36,393 bases of DNA from Chloroflexota bacterium. Its GTDB lineage: Bacteria; Chloroflexota; Anaerolineae; UBA1429. The stretch's first letter is position 1; each line of letters starts with the position of its first letter. Below the pieces are notes generated by a model. The model had not been told where the DNA came from, ran no database searches, and was given only the letters and a program-made list of their open reading frames with translations. The position numbers were made by a program, and so were the translations under genes. Location of the stretch: positions 1 through 36,393 of the forward strand of contig JAJFUJ010000012.1 of assembly GCA_021372475.1 (NCBI GenBank). Reading direction: 5' to 3'. This document shows positions 24,462 to 32,917 of this stretch, piece after piece.

Positions 24462-25580
24462 ATGGATAAAACTCACCTGTGTTGGCGCAGGGTCATCGTT
24501 AAAGTGGGCACAAGCACCCTGACAGCGGGCAGCGGTAAACTCAATCCGCCGCGTATGCTGGAACTTGTGCGCCAGATAGCTGTTCTGAGGGGTGGCGGCG
24601 CAGACGTCGTGTTGGTTACCTCCGGCGCGCAGCAGGCCGGCCGCGAGCGCCTGGGCGCACTGTGCGAGGGGCAGCATATACCCACCAAACAGATGTTGGC
24701 CGCCGTGGGCCAGGGGCGCCTGATGCACCTGTGGGAGGAGTATTTTGAGCTGTACGATATCGTGGCTGCTCAGGTGCTGCTGACACGCCAGGATATTGAG
24801 GACCGCCATCGCTATCTGAATGTGCGCGATACCTTTGAGAGCTTGCTCCAACGGCGCATCGTGCCGATTGTCAACGAGAATGATGCCGTCGCTACCGAAG
24901 AAATCAAGGTGGGCGAGAATGATACCCTTTCGGCGATGGTGGCCAACCTGGTGGAAGCCGATTTGCTGGTGCTCCTCTCTGATATCGACGGCCTCTATAC
25001 CGCAGATCCGGGGCAAAATCCTGATGCCCGCCTCATCGAACAGGTGGGGCGCATCGATAGCTCGACCTACGATTTGGCCGGCGCCAGCAAATCCGGGCTG
25101 GGAACCGGCGGGATGTATACCAAGATAGTGGCCGCCGATATGGCGGTGCGTTCCGGCACCGCGGTGGCTATCGCCAACGGCGCTAGGGATAATATCCTTC
25201 TCGGCTTGGCGGAGCGCACACAGCCTTTCACCTGGTTCCCGGCGCGCATCTCTTTGGCCGAAGGACGTAAACGCTGGTTGCTGGCCCAAAAGCAGGTGAC
25301 CGGGAATGTGGTGATCGATGCAGGAGCCGTGCGCGCCATCCTGCAGAATGGCAGGAGTCTGCTGCCGGTGGGCATCTCTCAGGTGCAGGGAGATTTCGAG
25401 CGCGGCGCCTTTATCGGCGTGCTGACCGCCGACGGCGAGGAGATTGCCCGCGGCTTGGGTAATTACAGCGCCGGGGATTTACGGCACATCTTGGGGCACC
25501 GTTCAGGCAGCATCGCCGACATCCTGGGCTACGACTACGGCCCGGAGATGATTCATCGCGATAAATTGGTAATTCTCTAG
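24462..25580 (+). CDS. proB: Glutamate 5-kinase
   Basis: The 372-residue enzyme phosphorylates the gamma-carboxyl of glutamate, the first step of proline synthesis. The amino acid kinase domain (residues 1 to about 255) shows IVKVGTSTLT, NENDAVAT, GENDTLSAMVANLVEADLLVLLSDIDGLY and the glycine-rich SGLGTGGMYTK. A C-terminal PUA domain (about 275-360; GNVVIDAGAVRAIL, ARGLGNYSAGDL) is present, as in most bacterial ProB. The start has GGAG upstream. proA follows 15 bases after the stop, so the two form an operon and together give glutamate-5-semialdehyde. No proC is seen in the window. Confidence 0.97.
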   Translation: MDKTHLCWRRVIVKVGTSTLTAGSGKLNPPRMLELVRQIAVLRGGGADVVLVTSGAQQAGRERLGALCEGQHIPTKQMLAAVGQGRLMHLWEEYFELYDIVAAQVLLTRQDIEDRHRYLNVRDTFESLLQRRIVPIVNENDAVATEEIKVGENDTLSAMVANLVEADLLVLLSDIDGLYTADPGQNPDARLIEQVGRIDSSTYDLAGASKSGLGTGGMYTKIVAADMAVRSGTAVAIANGARDNILLGLAERTQPFTWFPARISLAEGRKRWLLAQKQVTGNVVIDAGAVRAILQNGRSLLPVGISQVQGDFERGAFIGVLTADGEEIARGLGNYSAGDLRHILGHRSGSIADILGYDYGPEMIHRDKLVIL

Positions 25581-25595
25581 CGCGAAAGGACAAAA

Positions 25596-26870
25596 ATGAG
25601 CACCGTCGGTTTACAACGACTCGGCCAGCAGGCGCGGGCTGCCGTCAAGCTTCTGAGCGCCAGCTCAGGCATCCAACGCAATGCGGCTTTGCTGGAGATG
25701 GCCAGCCGCGTCGAGCACGATGACCAGCTTTTATCAGCAAACCAGGCGGATGTAATGGCTGCCCGTGAGGCCGGCCTGGCGCCCGCATTGCTGGACCGTT
25801 TGACGCTTACTCCAACACGCATTGCAGAGATTACCGAAGGCTGCCGGGACGTGGCCGCCTTGCCCGATCCGCTTGGTGAGGTGATGGACGGTCGGGTGCT
25901 GCCCAACGGCCTCAGAATCGCCAAGCGGCGCGTGCCGTTGGGCGTGATTGCGTCCATCTACGAGTCGCGTCCGAACGTAACCATCGAGATATCGAGTCTA
26001 TGTGTCAAGACAGGCAATGCGATTATTCTGCGCGGCGGCAAGGAAACCCTGCGTACCAATATGCTCCTCGCGGCGCAGGCGCGCGCGGCTTGCGCCGCCG
26101 CCGGTCTGCCCGAGGATGCCGTCCAGTTGATTACCTCGACCGACCGTGAACTGGTGCCGCGGCTGCTGGCGATGGACGACATCATTGACCTTGTCATTCC
26201 CCGCGGCAGCCGTGGATTGCAAGACCTGGTGCGACAGTATGCGCATATGCCCGTTATCTACGGCGGCATCGGCGTGTGCCACCTGTTTGTGGATGCTTCG
26301 GCCGACCTCGAGCGCTCTCTGCCGGTCATCCATAATGCCAAGACGCAGGCGCCGTCCGTGTGTAATGCCCTGGATACCATTCTAGTGCATTCCAGTGTAG
26401 CTGCAGCGTTTCTGCCTCAAATGGCCGCTAACCTCAATGGTTCCGGCGTGCGCGTATTGGGGGATGAACGCGCTTTGCCCCTTATGCAGGGCGCTGCCGG
26501 CACGCGCCCCGAGCTGCTCGATGCAGCCGCTCCGGAGGATTTCGGACGCGAGTTCCTCTCGCTAACACTCTCGGTCAAGGTGGTGGATTCCCTCGATGAG
26601 GCTATCGCCCATATTGCGCGCTACAGCACCCAGCATTCGGACGGTATTCTGACCAACGATTATGCCAACGCGCAGCGCTTTGTGGCCGAGGTAGATTCAG
26701 CAGCCGTATATGTGAACGCCAGCACGCGCTTTACCGATGGTGGCCAGTTCGGTTTGGGCGCCGAGGTGGCTATCAGCACCCAGCGTATGCATGCCCGCGG
26801 TCCGCTCGGGTTGCGTGAGTTGACCACTTACAAATGGGTGGTCGAAGGCGATTATACCGTCCGCCGCTAG
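25596..26870 (+). CDS. proA: Gamma-glutamyl phosphate reductase
   Basis: The 424-residue NADPH-dependent enzyme reduces gamma-glutamyl phosphate to glutamate-5-semialdehyde in proline synthesis. It has the aldehyde-dehydrogenase-like fold, with RVPLGVIASIYESRPNVT, the segment GNAIILRGGKE in the cofactor region, and the catalytic cysteine C256 in APSVCNALD. The conserved end RGPLGLRELTTYKWVVEGD is complete and the length is normal. A GAAAGGA site precedes the start. It is co-transcribed with proB. Confidence 0.97.
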   Translation: MSTVGLQRLGQQARAAVKLLSASSGIQRNAALLEMASRVEHDDQLLSANQADVMAAREAGLAPALLDRLTLTPTRIAEITEGCRDVAALPDPLGEVMDGRVLPNGLRIAKRRVPLGVIASIYESRPNVTIEISSLCVKTGNAIILRGGKETLRTNMLLAAQARAACAAAGLPEDAVQLITSTDRELVPRLLAMDDIIDLVIPRGSRGLQDLVRQYAHMPVIYGGIGVCHLFVDASADLERSLPVIHNAKTQAPSVCNALDTILVHSSVAAAFLPQMAANLNGSGVRVLGDERALPLMQGAAGTRPELLDAAAPEDFGREFLSLTLSVKVVDSLDEAIAHIARYSTQHSDGILTNDYANAQRFVAEVDSAAVYVNASTRFTDGGQFGLGAEVAISTQRMHARGPLGLRELTTYKWVVEGDYTVRR

Positions 26871-26875
26871 CCTGC

Positions 26876-26904
26876 TTGACAGCTTACTGCCGCCAGTTCA
26901 CAAT
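26876..26904 (+). promoter_or_regulatory. Candidate promoter for the oxidoreductase-isomerase pair
   Basis: A consensus TTGACA (26876-26881) is followed after 17 bases by CACAAT (26899-26904). This would start a transcript near 26911 and separate the next two genes from proBA. Confidence 0.5.
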
Positions 26905-26952
26905 GAGTTTAGTAAAATCGCTCGATGCTGAGCACAGTAAAAGGAGGGCTGC

Positions 26953-28140
26953 ATGGTAAGTGGTAAAAAGGAAGATTCCTTCTTCCCGCGTAAACTCAAG
27001 ATGGGTATGGTAGGCGGCGGCCGAGATGCTTTTATCGGCGCAGTACACCGTCGTGCGGCGATGCTAGAGGGCAACGTGGAACTCGTCGCCGGCGCCTTTT
27101 CCTCTACACCGGAAAAGAGCAAAGCTTCTGGCAGAGACCTGCTTCTGGCGGATGACCGCATCTACGGCAGCTACGAGGAGATGGTCGCGCGCGAGAACAA
27201 ACTGCCGCTAGGCGAACGTATCGATTTCGTCTCGATCGTGACGCCCAACCACATGCATTACCCGGTCGCCAAGGCCTTTATAGAGGCCGGTTTCAACGTC
27301 GCTTGCGACAAGCCCATGGTGCACACGGTAGCACAGGCAGAGGAACTGGTGCGCCTCGTCAAGGCGCACGATGTAGTCTTTGCCGTCACCTACAACTATA
27401 CCGGCTACCCGATGGTCAAACAGGCGCGCTATCTGGTGGAGACGGGCGCGCTGGGCAAGATCCAAAAGGTCATTGTCGAATACCCGCAAGGCTGGCTGCT
27501 CGACCGCGTCGAGCAAACGGGCAGCAAGCAGGCCGCATGGCGCACCGACCCGTCGCGCTCCGGCGCCTCCGGCTGCATCGGGGATATCGGCTCGCACTGC
27601 GAGAATCTGGTCTCCTACGTCACCGGCTTAAAGCTGGATTCAATCTGCGCCGACCTGACAGCTTTCGCTCCCGGCCGGCCGCTCGATGATGACGGCAATA
27701 TCCTGCTGCGCTTCCAGGGCGGCGCTAAGGGCATCCTGACGGCCTCGCAAATTTGCCCGGGCCAGGAGAACAGCCTAAAGCTGCGTGTATGGGGTACCAA
27801 GGCCGGCCTGGAATGGTTTCAGGAAGACCCGAACTATTTACATGTCCTCTCGAACGTTGCCCCGCAGCAGATTTACAAGCGCGGCAACGGCTATGACTGC
27901 GCGGCAGCCGCGGCCAACAGCCGCATTCCCAGCGGGCACCCCGAGGGCTTTATCGAGGGATTCGCCAACGTGTACCGTAACTTTTGCGACACGATTCGCT
28001 GCAAGCTGATGGGCACAGAGCCCACCGATATTATGCTCGATTTCCCGCATGTCGAGGACGGCGCGCGCGGCGTGTACTTTATTAACAAAGCGGTCGAGAG
28101 CAGCGCCTCCACAGTCAAATGGCTGCCGGCTGCTTATTGA
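26953..28140 (+). CDS. Gfo/Idh/MocA family oxidoreductase
   Basis: The 395-residue protein has an N-terminal Rossmann domain (KMGMVGGGRDAFIGAVHRRA), the segment VSIVTPNHMHYPVAKAFIEAG, and the catalytic lysine K120 in CDKPM. The C-terminal domain holds DIGSHCEN with H215, the usual second catalytic residue. Such enzymes oxidise or reduce a sugar, inositol or sugar-acid hydroxyl with NAD(P). AGGAGGG lies just before the start. The next gene, a xylose-isomerase-like TIM barrel, starts 23 bases after the stop. This pairing is common in inositol and rare-sugar catabolism, but the substrate cannot be fixed here. Confidence 0.94.
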   Translation: MVSGKKEDSFFPRKLKMGMVGGGRDAFIGAVHRRAAMLEGNVELVAGAFSSTPEKSKASGRDLLLADDRIYGSYEEMVARENKLPLGERIDFVSIVTPNHMHYPVAKAFIEAGFNVACDKPMVHTVAQAEELVRLVKAHDVVFAVTYNYTGYPMVKQARYLVETGALGKIQKVIVEYPQGWLLDRVEQTGSKQAAWRTDPSRSGASGCIGDIGSHCENLVSYVTGLKLDSICADLTAFAPGRPLDDDGNILLRFQGGAKGILTASQICPGQENSLKLRVWGTKAGLEWFQEDPNYLHVLSNVAPQQIYKRGNGYDCAAAAANSRIPSGHPEGFIEGFANVYRNFCDTIRCKLMGTEPTDIMLDFPHVEDGARGVYFINKAVESSASTVKWLPAAY

Positions 28141-28163
28141 TACCTGCATAAAGGAGAGTTACA

Positions 28164-29153
28164 ATGGCTAGACCAGTTACTCTATTCACTGGGCAGTGGG
28201 CGGATCTCCCGCTGGCCGAGTTAGCCCCCAAGGCGCGTGATTTCGGCTATGACGGCCTGGAATTGGCCTGTTGGGGTGATCATTTTGACGTGAGCCGCGC
28301 TCTGGCTGAGCCGGGCTATTGCCAGGGACGGCGCGACCTCCTGGCCAAAAACGGTTTGAATGTCTGGTCAATCAGCATGCACCTGGTGGGCCAGATGGTC
28401 TGCGATATGAACGACTTTCGCACCGACGGCTTTGCCCCTCAAGAGCTGGCCGGCAAGCCCGAGGAAAAGCGCACCTGGGCTATTGAAATGGTAAAAAAGT
28501 CAGCCAAGGCGGCCAAGAAGCTTGGCGTAAGCGTTGTTAACGGTTTCACCGGTTCATCGATCTGGCATATGCTATATGCTTTCCCGCCGTATGATTTTGC
28601 CAAGATCGATGAGGGGTACAAGTACTTTGCGGACAAGTGGAATCCCATCCTGGATGTGTTCAAGGCTGAGGGAGTCAAGTTCGCTCTGGAGGTCCACCCC
28701 ACCGAGATAGCCTTTGATATCATTACCGCCAAGCGCACCCTGGCAGCCCTCGATAACCGCCCCGAGTTCGGCTTTAACTTTGATCCAAGCCACCTGCTCT
28801 GGCAGGGAGTCGACCCGGTGCGTTTTATCGAGGAATTCCCGGATCGTATTTTCCACGTGCATCTCAAGGATGCGGCCACGCTGCTGGATGGCTATACCGG
28901 CATCCTGGCCTCGCATCTCAACTTTGGCGAGGCGCACCGCGGCTGGGACTTTCGTTCGCCCGGCCACGGCGATGTCGATTTCGAAGCCATCATCCGCCAG
29001 CTCAATCGCATCGGCTACACGGGGCCGCTTTCGGTGGAGTGGGAGGATTCGGGGATGGAGCGCGAATACGGCGCCCGCGACGCCTGCGAGTTCGTGCGCC
29101 GCAGCGATTTTACCAGTTCGCAAGTGGCCTTCGACGCCGCATTCAGCAAATAG
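28164..29153 (+). CDS. Sugar phosphate isomerase/epimerase family protein
   Basis: The 329-residue protein is a xylose-isomerase-like TIM barrel. Metal-site strands are visible: FALEVHPTE (Glu), [10 protein letters not shown] (Asp and His), FHVHLKDA (His, Lys, Asp) and LSVEWEDSG (Glu). Typical reactions are epimerisation or isomerisation of a keto-sugar or dehydration of an inosose. A strong AAAGGAGAG site precedes the start. It is the second gene of a pair with the Gfo/Idh oxidoreductase and is followed by a strong terminator ten bases beyond the stop region. The two genes probably act successively on one sugar or cyclitol. Confidence 0.93.
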   Translation: MARPVTLFTGQWADLPLAELAPKARDFGYDGLELACWGDHFDVSRALAEPGYCQGRRDLLAKNGLNVWSISMHLVGQMVCDMNDFRTDGFAPQELAGKPEEKRTWAIEMVKKSAKAAKKLGVSVVNGFTGSSIWHMLYAFPPYDFAKIDEGYKYFADKWNPILDVFKAEGVKFALEVHPTEIAFDIITAKRTLAALDNRPEFGFNFDPSHLLWQGVDPVRFIEEFPDRIFHVHLKDAATLLDGYTGILASHLNFGEAHRGWDFRSPGHGDVDFEAIIRQLNRIGYTGPLSVEWEDSGMEREYGARDACEFVRRSDFTSSQVAFDAAFSK

Positions 29154-29166
29154 CGTTATAAACATA

Positions 29167-29195
29167 AAACCGCCCGAAGGTCCTTCGGGCGGTTT
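29167..29195. terminator. Bidirectional rho-independent terminator
   Basis: Arms AAACCGCCCGAAGG and CCTTCGGGCGGTTT pair perfectly around a single central base; in practice the inner GG-CC becomes the loop. A run of A before and T after allows termination on both strands. It lies between two convergent genes. Confidence 0.9.
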
Positions 29196-29200
29196 ATCAT

Positions 29201-30043
29201 TTAGGGTTGGTATGGCTCGGGATGCCAGGGGGCGTTCATTACACCGATGACGCTGGTGGGGTGCTGAGCTTTATCGATGCGGTATGAGTCGCCGGGCTTA
29301 TCCGGTCGCAGCCGCGTGATGTGTTCGTAGGGGGCACGCAGTTGTATGATGCCCCAGCCTTTAGACTGGGCTCGTAATTTACTCAACGCCTCATAAGCTG
29401 CCTTGTTAATCAACTGTCGCGCCACCTCAGGGTGGCGGTGGATGGCGCCCAGGTTGTGATGCATATATTCGTCGGTCGTCAGGGCGCTGCCGTCATCGCG
29501 AGTCATCCCGCGTTTGACTGCGACGGTGATAATCCCCGGGATAAGCGCACGCGCCTCGCGCACCAGTGCTTCATCCCCAGTGGCCAAAATCGAGGGGATG
29601 CCTAGCTCGCTGGCGCATACAGCCAACTCTCCCAGTTCGCCGATGCTGATGCCGTTGATGGATTGGTCAAGGTAATTGAACCATTGCGTATGCGCCAGAT
29701 GTGCATATAACGTGCCGGCCTTGGCGTGCTGGCCTATCCAAGCCACAGCATCGAACGACTCGTCGAGTTCGCTGGGCCAACCGCCCCAGCCGCGCGCCAG
29801 CCAGGCGCGCGCATCCAACACCGCTGGGTTAATGCCGCCAGCGCCGTGTCCATCCGAGACAACCACTTCGGTCGCGCCAGCCTCGTAAAAGCCGCTGACG
29901 GCAGCGTTCACCTCGCGGGTCAGAAATTCGCGCCCCAGGTCATAATAACGCCCGGGATACTGCTCGCCGGCGGGCTGGCACCAGTTGTCATGGTCCAGCA
30001 CCCCGGCCACGCCCTCCATATCCGTCTCGATGAATATCTTCAT
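29201..30043 (-). CDS. M55 family D-aminopeptidase (DppA-type)
   Basis: The 280-residue protein shows the zinc ligands of the DppA family: D8 and E10 in ETDMEGV, H66 in SDGHGAG, H106 in GQHAKAGT and E136 in ISIGELGE. Their spacing is close to that known for Bacillus DppA. Family members hydrolyse D-Ala-D-Ala or other D-amino-acid peptides as decamers. It has no signal peptide. The gene starts two bases after the stop of the CHAT-ATPase gene, and its ribosome binding site (AAAGGAT) overlaps the end of that gene, so the two are translationally coupled. Many M55 genes sit with dipeptide transporters, so this partner is unusual. Confidence 0.93.
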   Translation of the reverse strand: MKIFIETDMEGVAGVLDHDNWCQPAGEQYPGRYYDLGREFLTREVNAAVSGFYEAGATEVVVSDGHGAGGINPAVLDARAWLARGWGGWPSELDESFDAVAWIGQHAKAGTLYAHLAHTQWFNYLDQSINGISIGELGELAVCASELGIPSILATGDEALVREARALIPGIITVAVKRGMTRDDGSALTTDEYMHHNLGAIHRHPEVARQLINKAAYEALSKLRAQSKGWGIIQLRAPYEHITRLRPDKPGDSYRIDKAQHPTSVIGVMNAPWHPEPYQP

Positions 30044-30045
30044 GC

Positions 30046-32769
30046 TTATCCTTTGCCTCTGCTTCTGGCAGCGCGCACCTGGTCGCGTAAAAAGGCGTCT
30101 ATATCGCCTTCCTGTTCCAGCAGCGTGGCGAGCTTGGAATCGGCCAGCGGCACCACCGTCACGCCTTCGTAAGTGGTCGCTGGGAAGGTCGCTTTATGTT
30201 TTTCAGCCGGTTCACTCAGGATAACGAAGGCCAGTTTGATGCCCCGTACCTGCGCTTCGCGCACAACCTCAACCGGCCAGCGCTCGCTAATGGCAGGCGC
30301 GGATTGCCGGCTGACGAGTATAGCCGGCGTATAAGCCGCCCAAAAGGCGTCCTCAGGGCCGGCTGGTTCGACGGTAAGGGCCAGGTCCAGGCGTTCCGTA
30401 TCAACAGCTACCTCTGGCACGATGGTCAGGGCCGGCACAGTGGCAAAGAAAGCCGCGCTGAATGCTTCCCAGGCGGTATCGGCGCGATAGTATCCGCGCG
30501 AACCGAGCGCCTGTGCGCGTAGGTTGCGCAGCCGGCCGTACATCTCATGTTTGATGTCGGCAGGCACCGTGAGGGATTCCGCGGCCGAGGAGGTTTCGGT
30601 TTCATCCTCCGCTTCCTGCGTAAAATATGTACGCAGTGCGCGCTCATACAGCGGATTGCGCAGGCTGCACGGTTGGGTGGGCGCAACGGCGCCGATCATC
30701 TCCAGCGAGGCCAATACCGGGTCGTTGCGGGTGAATGGCATCCGTCGCCCCTCCATCGTGATGCTGCGCAGCCGGCGGCGCTGCAGCGGACGACGCGCAA
30801 TCTCGTGGAGCACGTGGTGGATGTTGTCGTCCTCCAGCAGCATCTGCTGGGCGGCCGCTTCGACCTGCTCAACGCCAATCTCGGGTGCGCCGCTATCCAG
30901 CAGGTGTGCGCAAAGCTGCATGGTCAGGTACGGATGGCCGTGAGCGAGGGTGTAAATCGCCTCGCGCGCCTCGGGCGCGACGGTGACATTATACCGGCGG
31001 AACTGGTCAATCAGCCTGTTGACGCTGTCGCGGTCGAAATCATGCAAGTACACCTTTTCGCAGATATTCAACGGCGATTGATGGCCGAAGGTCAGCGCGT
31101 AGAGGTCAACTGCGCCGGAGAATATAAAGAGATACTTGCTCAGGAGCGGCGTAGTGCTGCGTCCCTGGGTAAAGACAGAGCGCAGTGCGCTGAAAAAGTT
31201 ATCCGATACCTCAGGGCTCAGTGCGCCGACCTCATCCAGCAGCACCACGATGCGCTGGTCAGGCACCTTGCTTGCCAATTGTGTCAGGAATTCGACGAAA
31301 TCGGCGGTGCTTTCGAGGTTGGTGGTCGGAGCGCTGTTTTCCTCTTGCATGTGGGCGCGGAACTCACTCGTCAAGCGGAAGGCCAGGTAGCGGTAACAGG
31401 CTTTGGTATCCTGGGCGCGCAGCACCGAAAGGTCGATAAAGACGGGGCGATAGCGCGGCTGCAGCCGTTCCATCAGGTTGAGCAGCAGGGTAGTCTTACC
31501 CGTCTGACGGGCGCTCAGGATGGCTATGTATTCTGTTACCGAAGGCTGCAGCGCCAACCTGACGACGCGCCGCAGCTCCGGCCGGTCGATCAGCAGGCTT
31601 GCGCCAAAGGTTGAGGTCAGGGGCCCGCGCGTGGTGAAGGGCTCAGCCTTCTCTGCTGTGGGAATGCCCAGCGCGAGCTGCCCGCCTTCAGAAGCATCGC
31701 GTTTTACTACTATGCGGGTTGGGTCGTCGTTCCACAACCTGCCGCTCTGGGAGCGTAAAAAGAGCACCGGGGCCAGCCAGTCGCTCGGTTCGGCGCCGGC
31801 TGCTCCTGCCCCCAGGCGCCCTTCAGCCATGCACTCATCGATCGTGCGGCCCATTGCTAGGGCCTTGTAGAAAAAGCGGCTGAAGCGCGTGGCCGCCTGG
31901 TCCTCGACCGGCCACTGCATCGCTACCACCGCCGGGATTTCCGCCCGCACCAATGAGGGCGCCAATCCGGCCCAGGCGCCGTTTGCAGTATCGCAGGCAT
32001 TCAATACCACCAGGTTCACGCCGAAACGGCAGAACATGTGCGACATCTCGTGCGCTTTGAGCAGCGAAGTGCGCCCATGCTCATCCTCCAGCACCAACGC
32101 TCCCTGCTGCAGCTCGCGGTTATAATGCCCGTGGCCGACATAATGTACCACATCCGGCGTCTGTGTTTGCAGGGCATTTAGCATTTTCTCATAGTTCGCC
32201 TGCGGCAGGACATCGATGCGCACCTGCCCGGCCTGAGTTAGCTCCGCCAATGCTTCCTGAAGCACGTCGATCTCGTGCTGCCAGTTGAGCTGCGCCTGGT
32301 CCAGCGGATTGGCTGCCATCACCAGAATGCTCAGCGAACCGCGCTGGCGCAAGGTGGGGGGAGCAGCGTGTAAACGGAGATAGCGCACAAGCGAGATAAT
32401 CGGGTCGAACACCAAAAAGTTGCTCTTGCGCGAATCGTACAGTAGCTCCCAGGAGAGGCGCGTCAGCTCCCAGGAATCGACGTGCAGCCTGAGCCGCAGC
32501 CCGCGGCTGCGTTCGCGCGCGACCTGGTAGCTCTCGTACCACAGGGTTTGAGCTTCGCGCGACAGCACGCTCTTGAACAAAGCGTTACCCAACTGGGCGG
32601 CTATCTGGCGCGAACGGGGGGCTTGCCCGGCTGCAGCAAGGATATCGGGCGGCAGGTTGAAGCGATAGCGTTCCCCCTCGCCCACCGGCGATGAGAGCAC
32701 TTCAGCGACCCCCGTATATGCCGAAGCATCCCAATCGCTCAGGCGTAGATCAAAACTCAGGTATTCCAT
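30046..32769 (-). CDS. CHAT-domain / P-loop ATPase / nuclease-like fusion protein
   Basis: The 907-residue protein has three parts. First is a CHAT domain, a caspase-like protease fold (about residues 95-345), with SWELLYD, the catalytic His in VGHGH (H213) and Cys in LNACDTA (C259). Second is an AAA-like P-loop ATPase of the STAND-related type (about 395-690), with SARQTGKTT (K425) and VVLLDEVG (D512-E513). Walker A has Ala instead of the first Gly. Third is a C-terminal region (about 720-890) that resembles a restriction-endonuclease-like fold (AWEAFSAAFFA, RLDLALTV with D795, AILVSRQ). There the expected E-x-K is replaced, so it is probably not a nuclease. The start has GGGAG upstream. It may be a sensor-protease in stress or defence; that is inference. 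The M55 gene follows in the same operon. Confidence 0.88.
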   Translation of the reverse strand: MEYLSFDLRLSDWDASAYTGVAEVLSSPVGEGERYRFNLPPDILAAAGQAPRSRQIAAQLGNALFKSVLSREAQTLWYESYQVARERSRGLRLRLHVDSWELTRLSWELLYDSRKSNFLVFDPIISLVRYLRLHAAPPTLRQRGSLSILVMAANPLDQAQLNWQHEIDVLQEALAELTQAGQVRIDVLPQANYEKMLNALQTQTPDVVHYVGHGHYNRELQQGALVLEDEHGRTSLLKAHEMSHMFCRFGVNLVVLNACDTANGAWAGLAPSLVRAEIPAVVAMQWPVEDQAATRFSRFFYKALAMGRTIDECMAEGRLGAGAAGAEPSDWLAPVLFLRSQSGRLWNDDPTRIVVKRDASEGGQLALGIPTAEKAEPFTTRGPLTSTFGASLLIDRPELRRVVRLALQPSVTEYIAILSARQTGKTTLLLNLMERLQPRYRPVFIDLSVLRAQDTKACYRYLAFRLTSEFRAHMQEENSAPTTNLESTADFVEFLTQLASKVPDQRIVVLLDEVGALSPEVSDNFFSALRSVFTQGRSTTPLLSKYLFIFSGAVDLYALTFGHQSPLNICEKVYLHDFDRDSVNRLIDQFRRYNVTVAPEAREAIYTLAHGHPYLTMQLCAHLLDSGAPEIGVEQVEAAAQQMLLEDDNIHHVLHEIARRPLQRRRLRSITMEGRRMPFTRNDPVLASLEMIGAVAPTQPCSLRNPLYERALRTYFTQEAEDETETSSAAESLTVPADIKHEMYGRLRNLRAQALGSRGYYRADTAWEAFSAAFFATVPALTIVPEVAVDTERLDLALTVEPAGPEDAFWAAYTPAILVSRQSAPAISERWPVEVVREAQVRGIKLAFVILSEPAEKHKATFPATTYEGVTVVPLADSKLATLLEQEGDIDAFLRDQVRAARSRGKG

Positions 32770-32816
32770 CGCTGCTCCCGTTAGGCCAGCTTGTTGATGA
32801 GCTCGATATTGCCGTT

Positions 32817-32846
32817 ATTATAAGCATTCTGATATTCCTGGGTCAA
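32817..32846 (-). promoter_or_regulatory. Promoter for the CHAT-ATPase/M55 operon
   Basis: On the minus strand, TTGACC (32841-32846) and a perfect TATAAT (32817-32822) are 18 bases apart. The transcript would start near 32810, about 40 bases before the start codon. Confidence 0.65.
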
Positions 32847-32882
32847 GCTGAGCACAGCACATGCGGGTAGGCACAAATATAG

Positions 32883-32888
32883 TATAAT
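32883..32888 (+). promoter_or_regulatory. Candidate -10 element for the GT-C gene
   Basis: A perfect TATAAT lies 30 bases before the GTG start, but no good -35 hexamer is seen at the usual distance. The ribosome binding site AGGAG is at 32909-32913. Confidence 0.4.
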
Positions 32889-32917
32889 TACCCTGACTCT
32901 GCCGGAATAGGAGCTTT

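Noticed and set aside
24384-25289. Minus-strand open frame of 301 codons covering proB and its promoter
   Set aside because: It would run through the proB promoter and shows no recognisable domain.
30547-31614. Plus-strand open frame of 355 codons opposite the CHAT-ATPase gene
   Set aside because: There is no ribosome binding site and no family motif. It is fully contained in a gene with intact catalytic motifs on the other strand.
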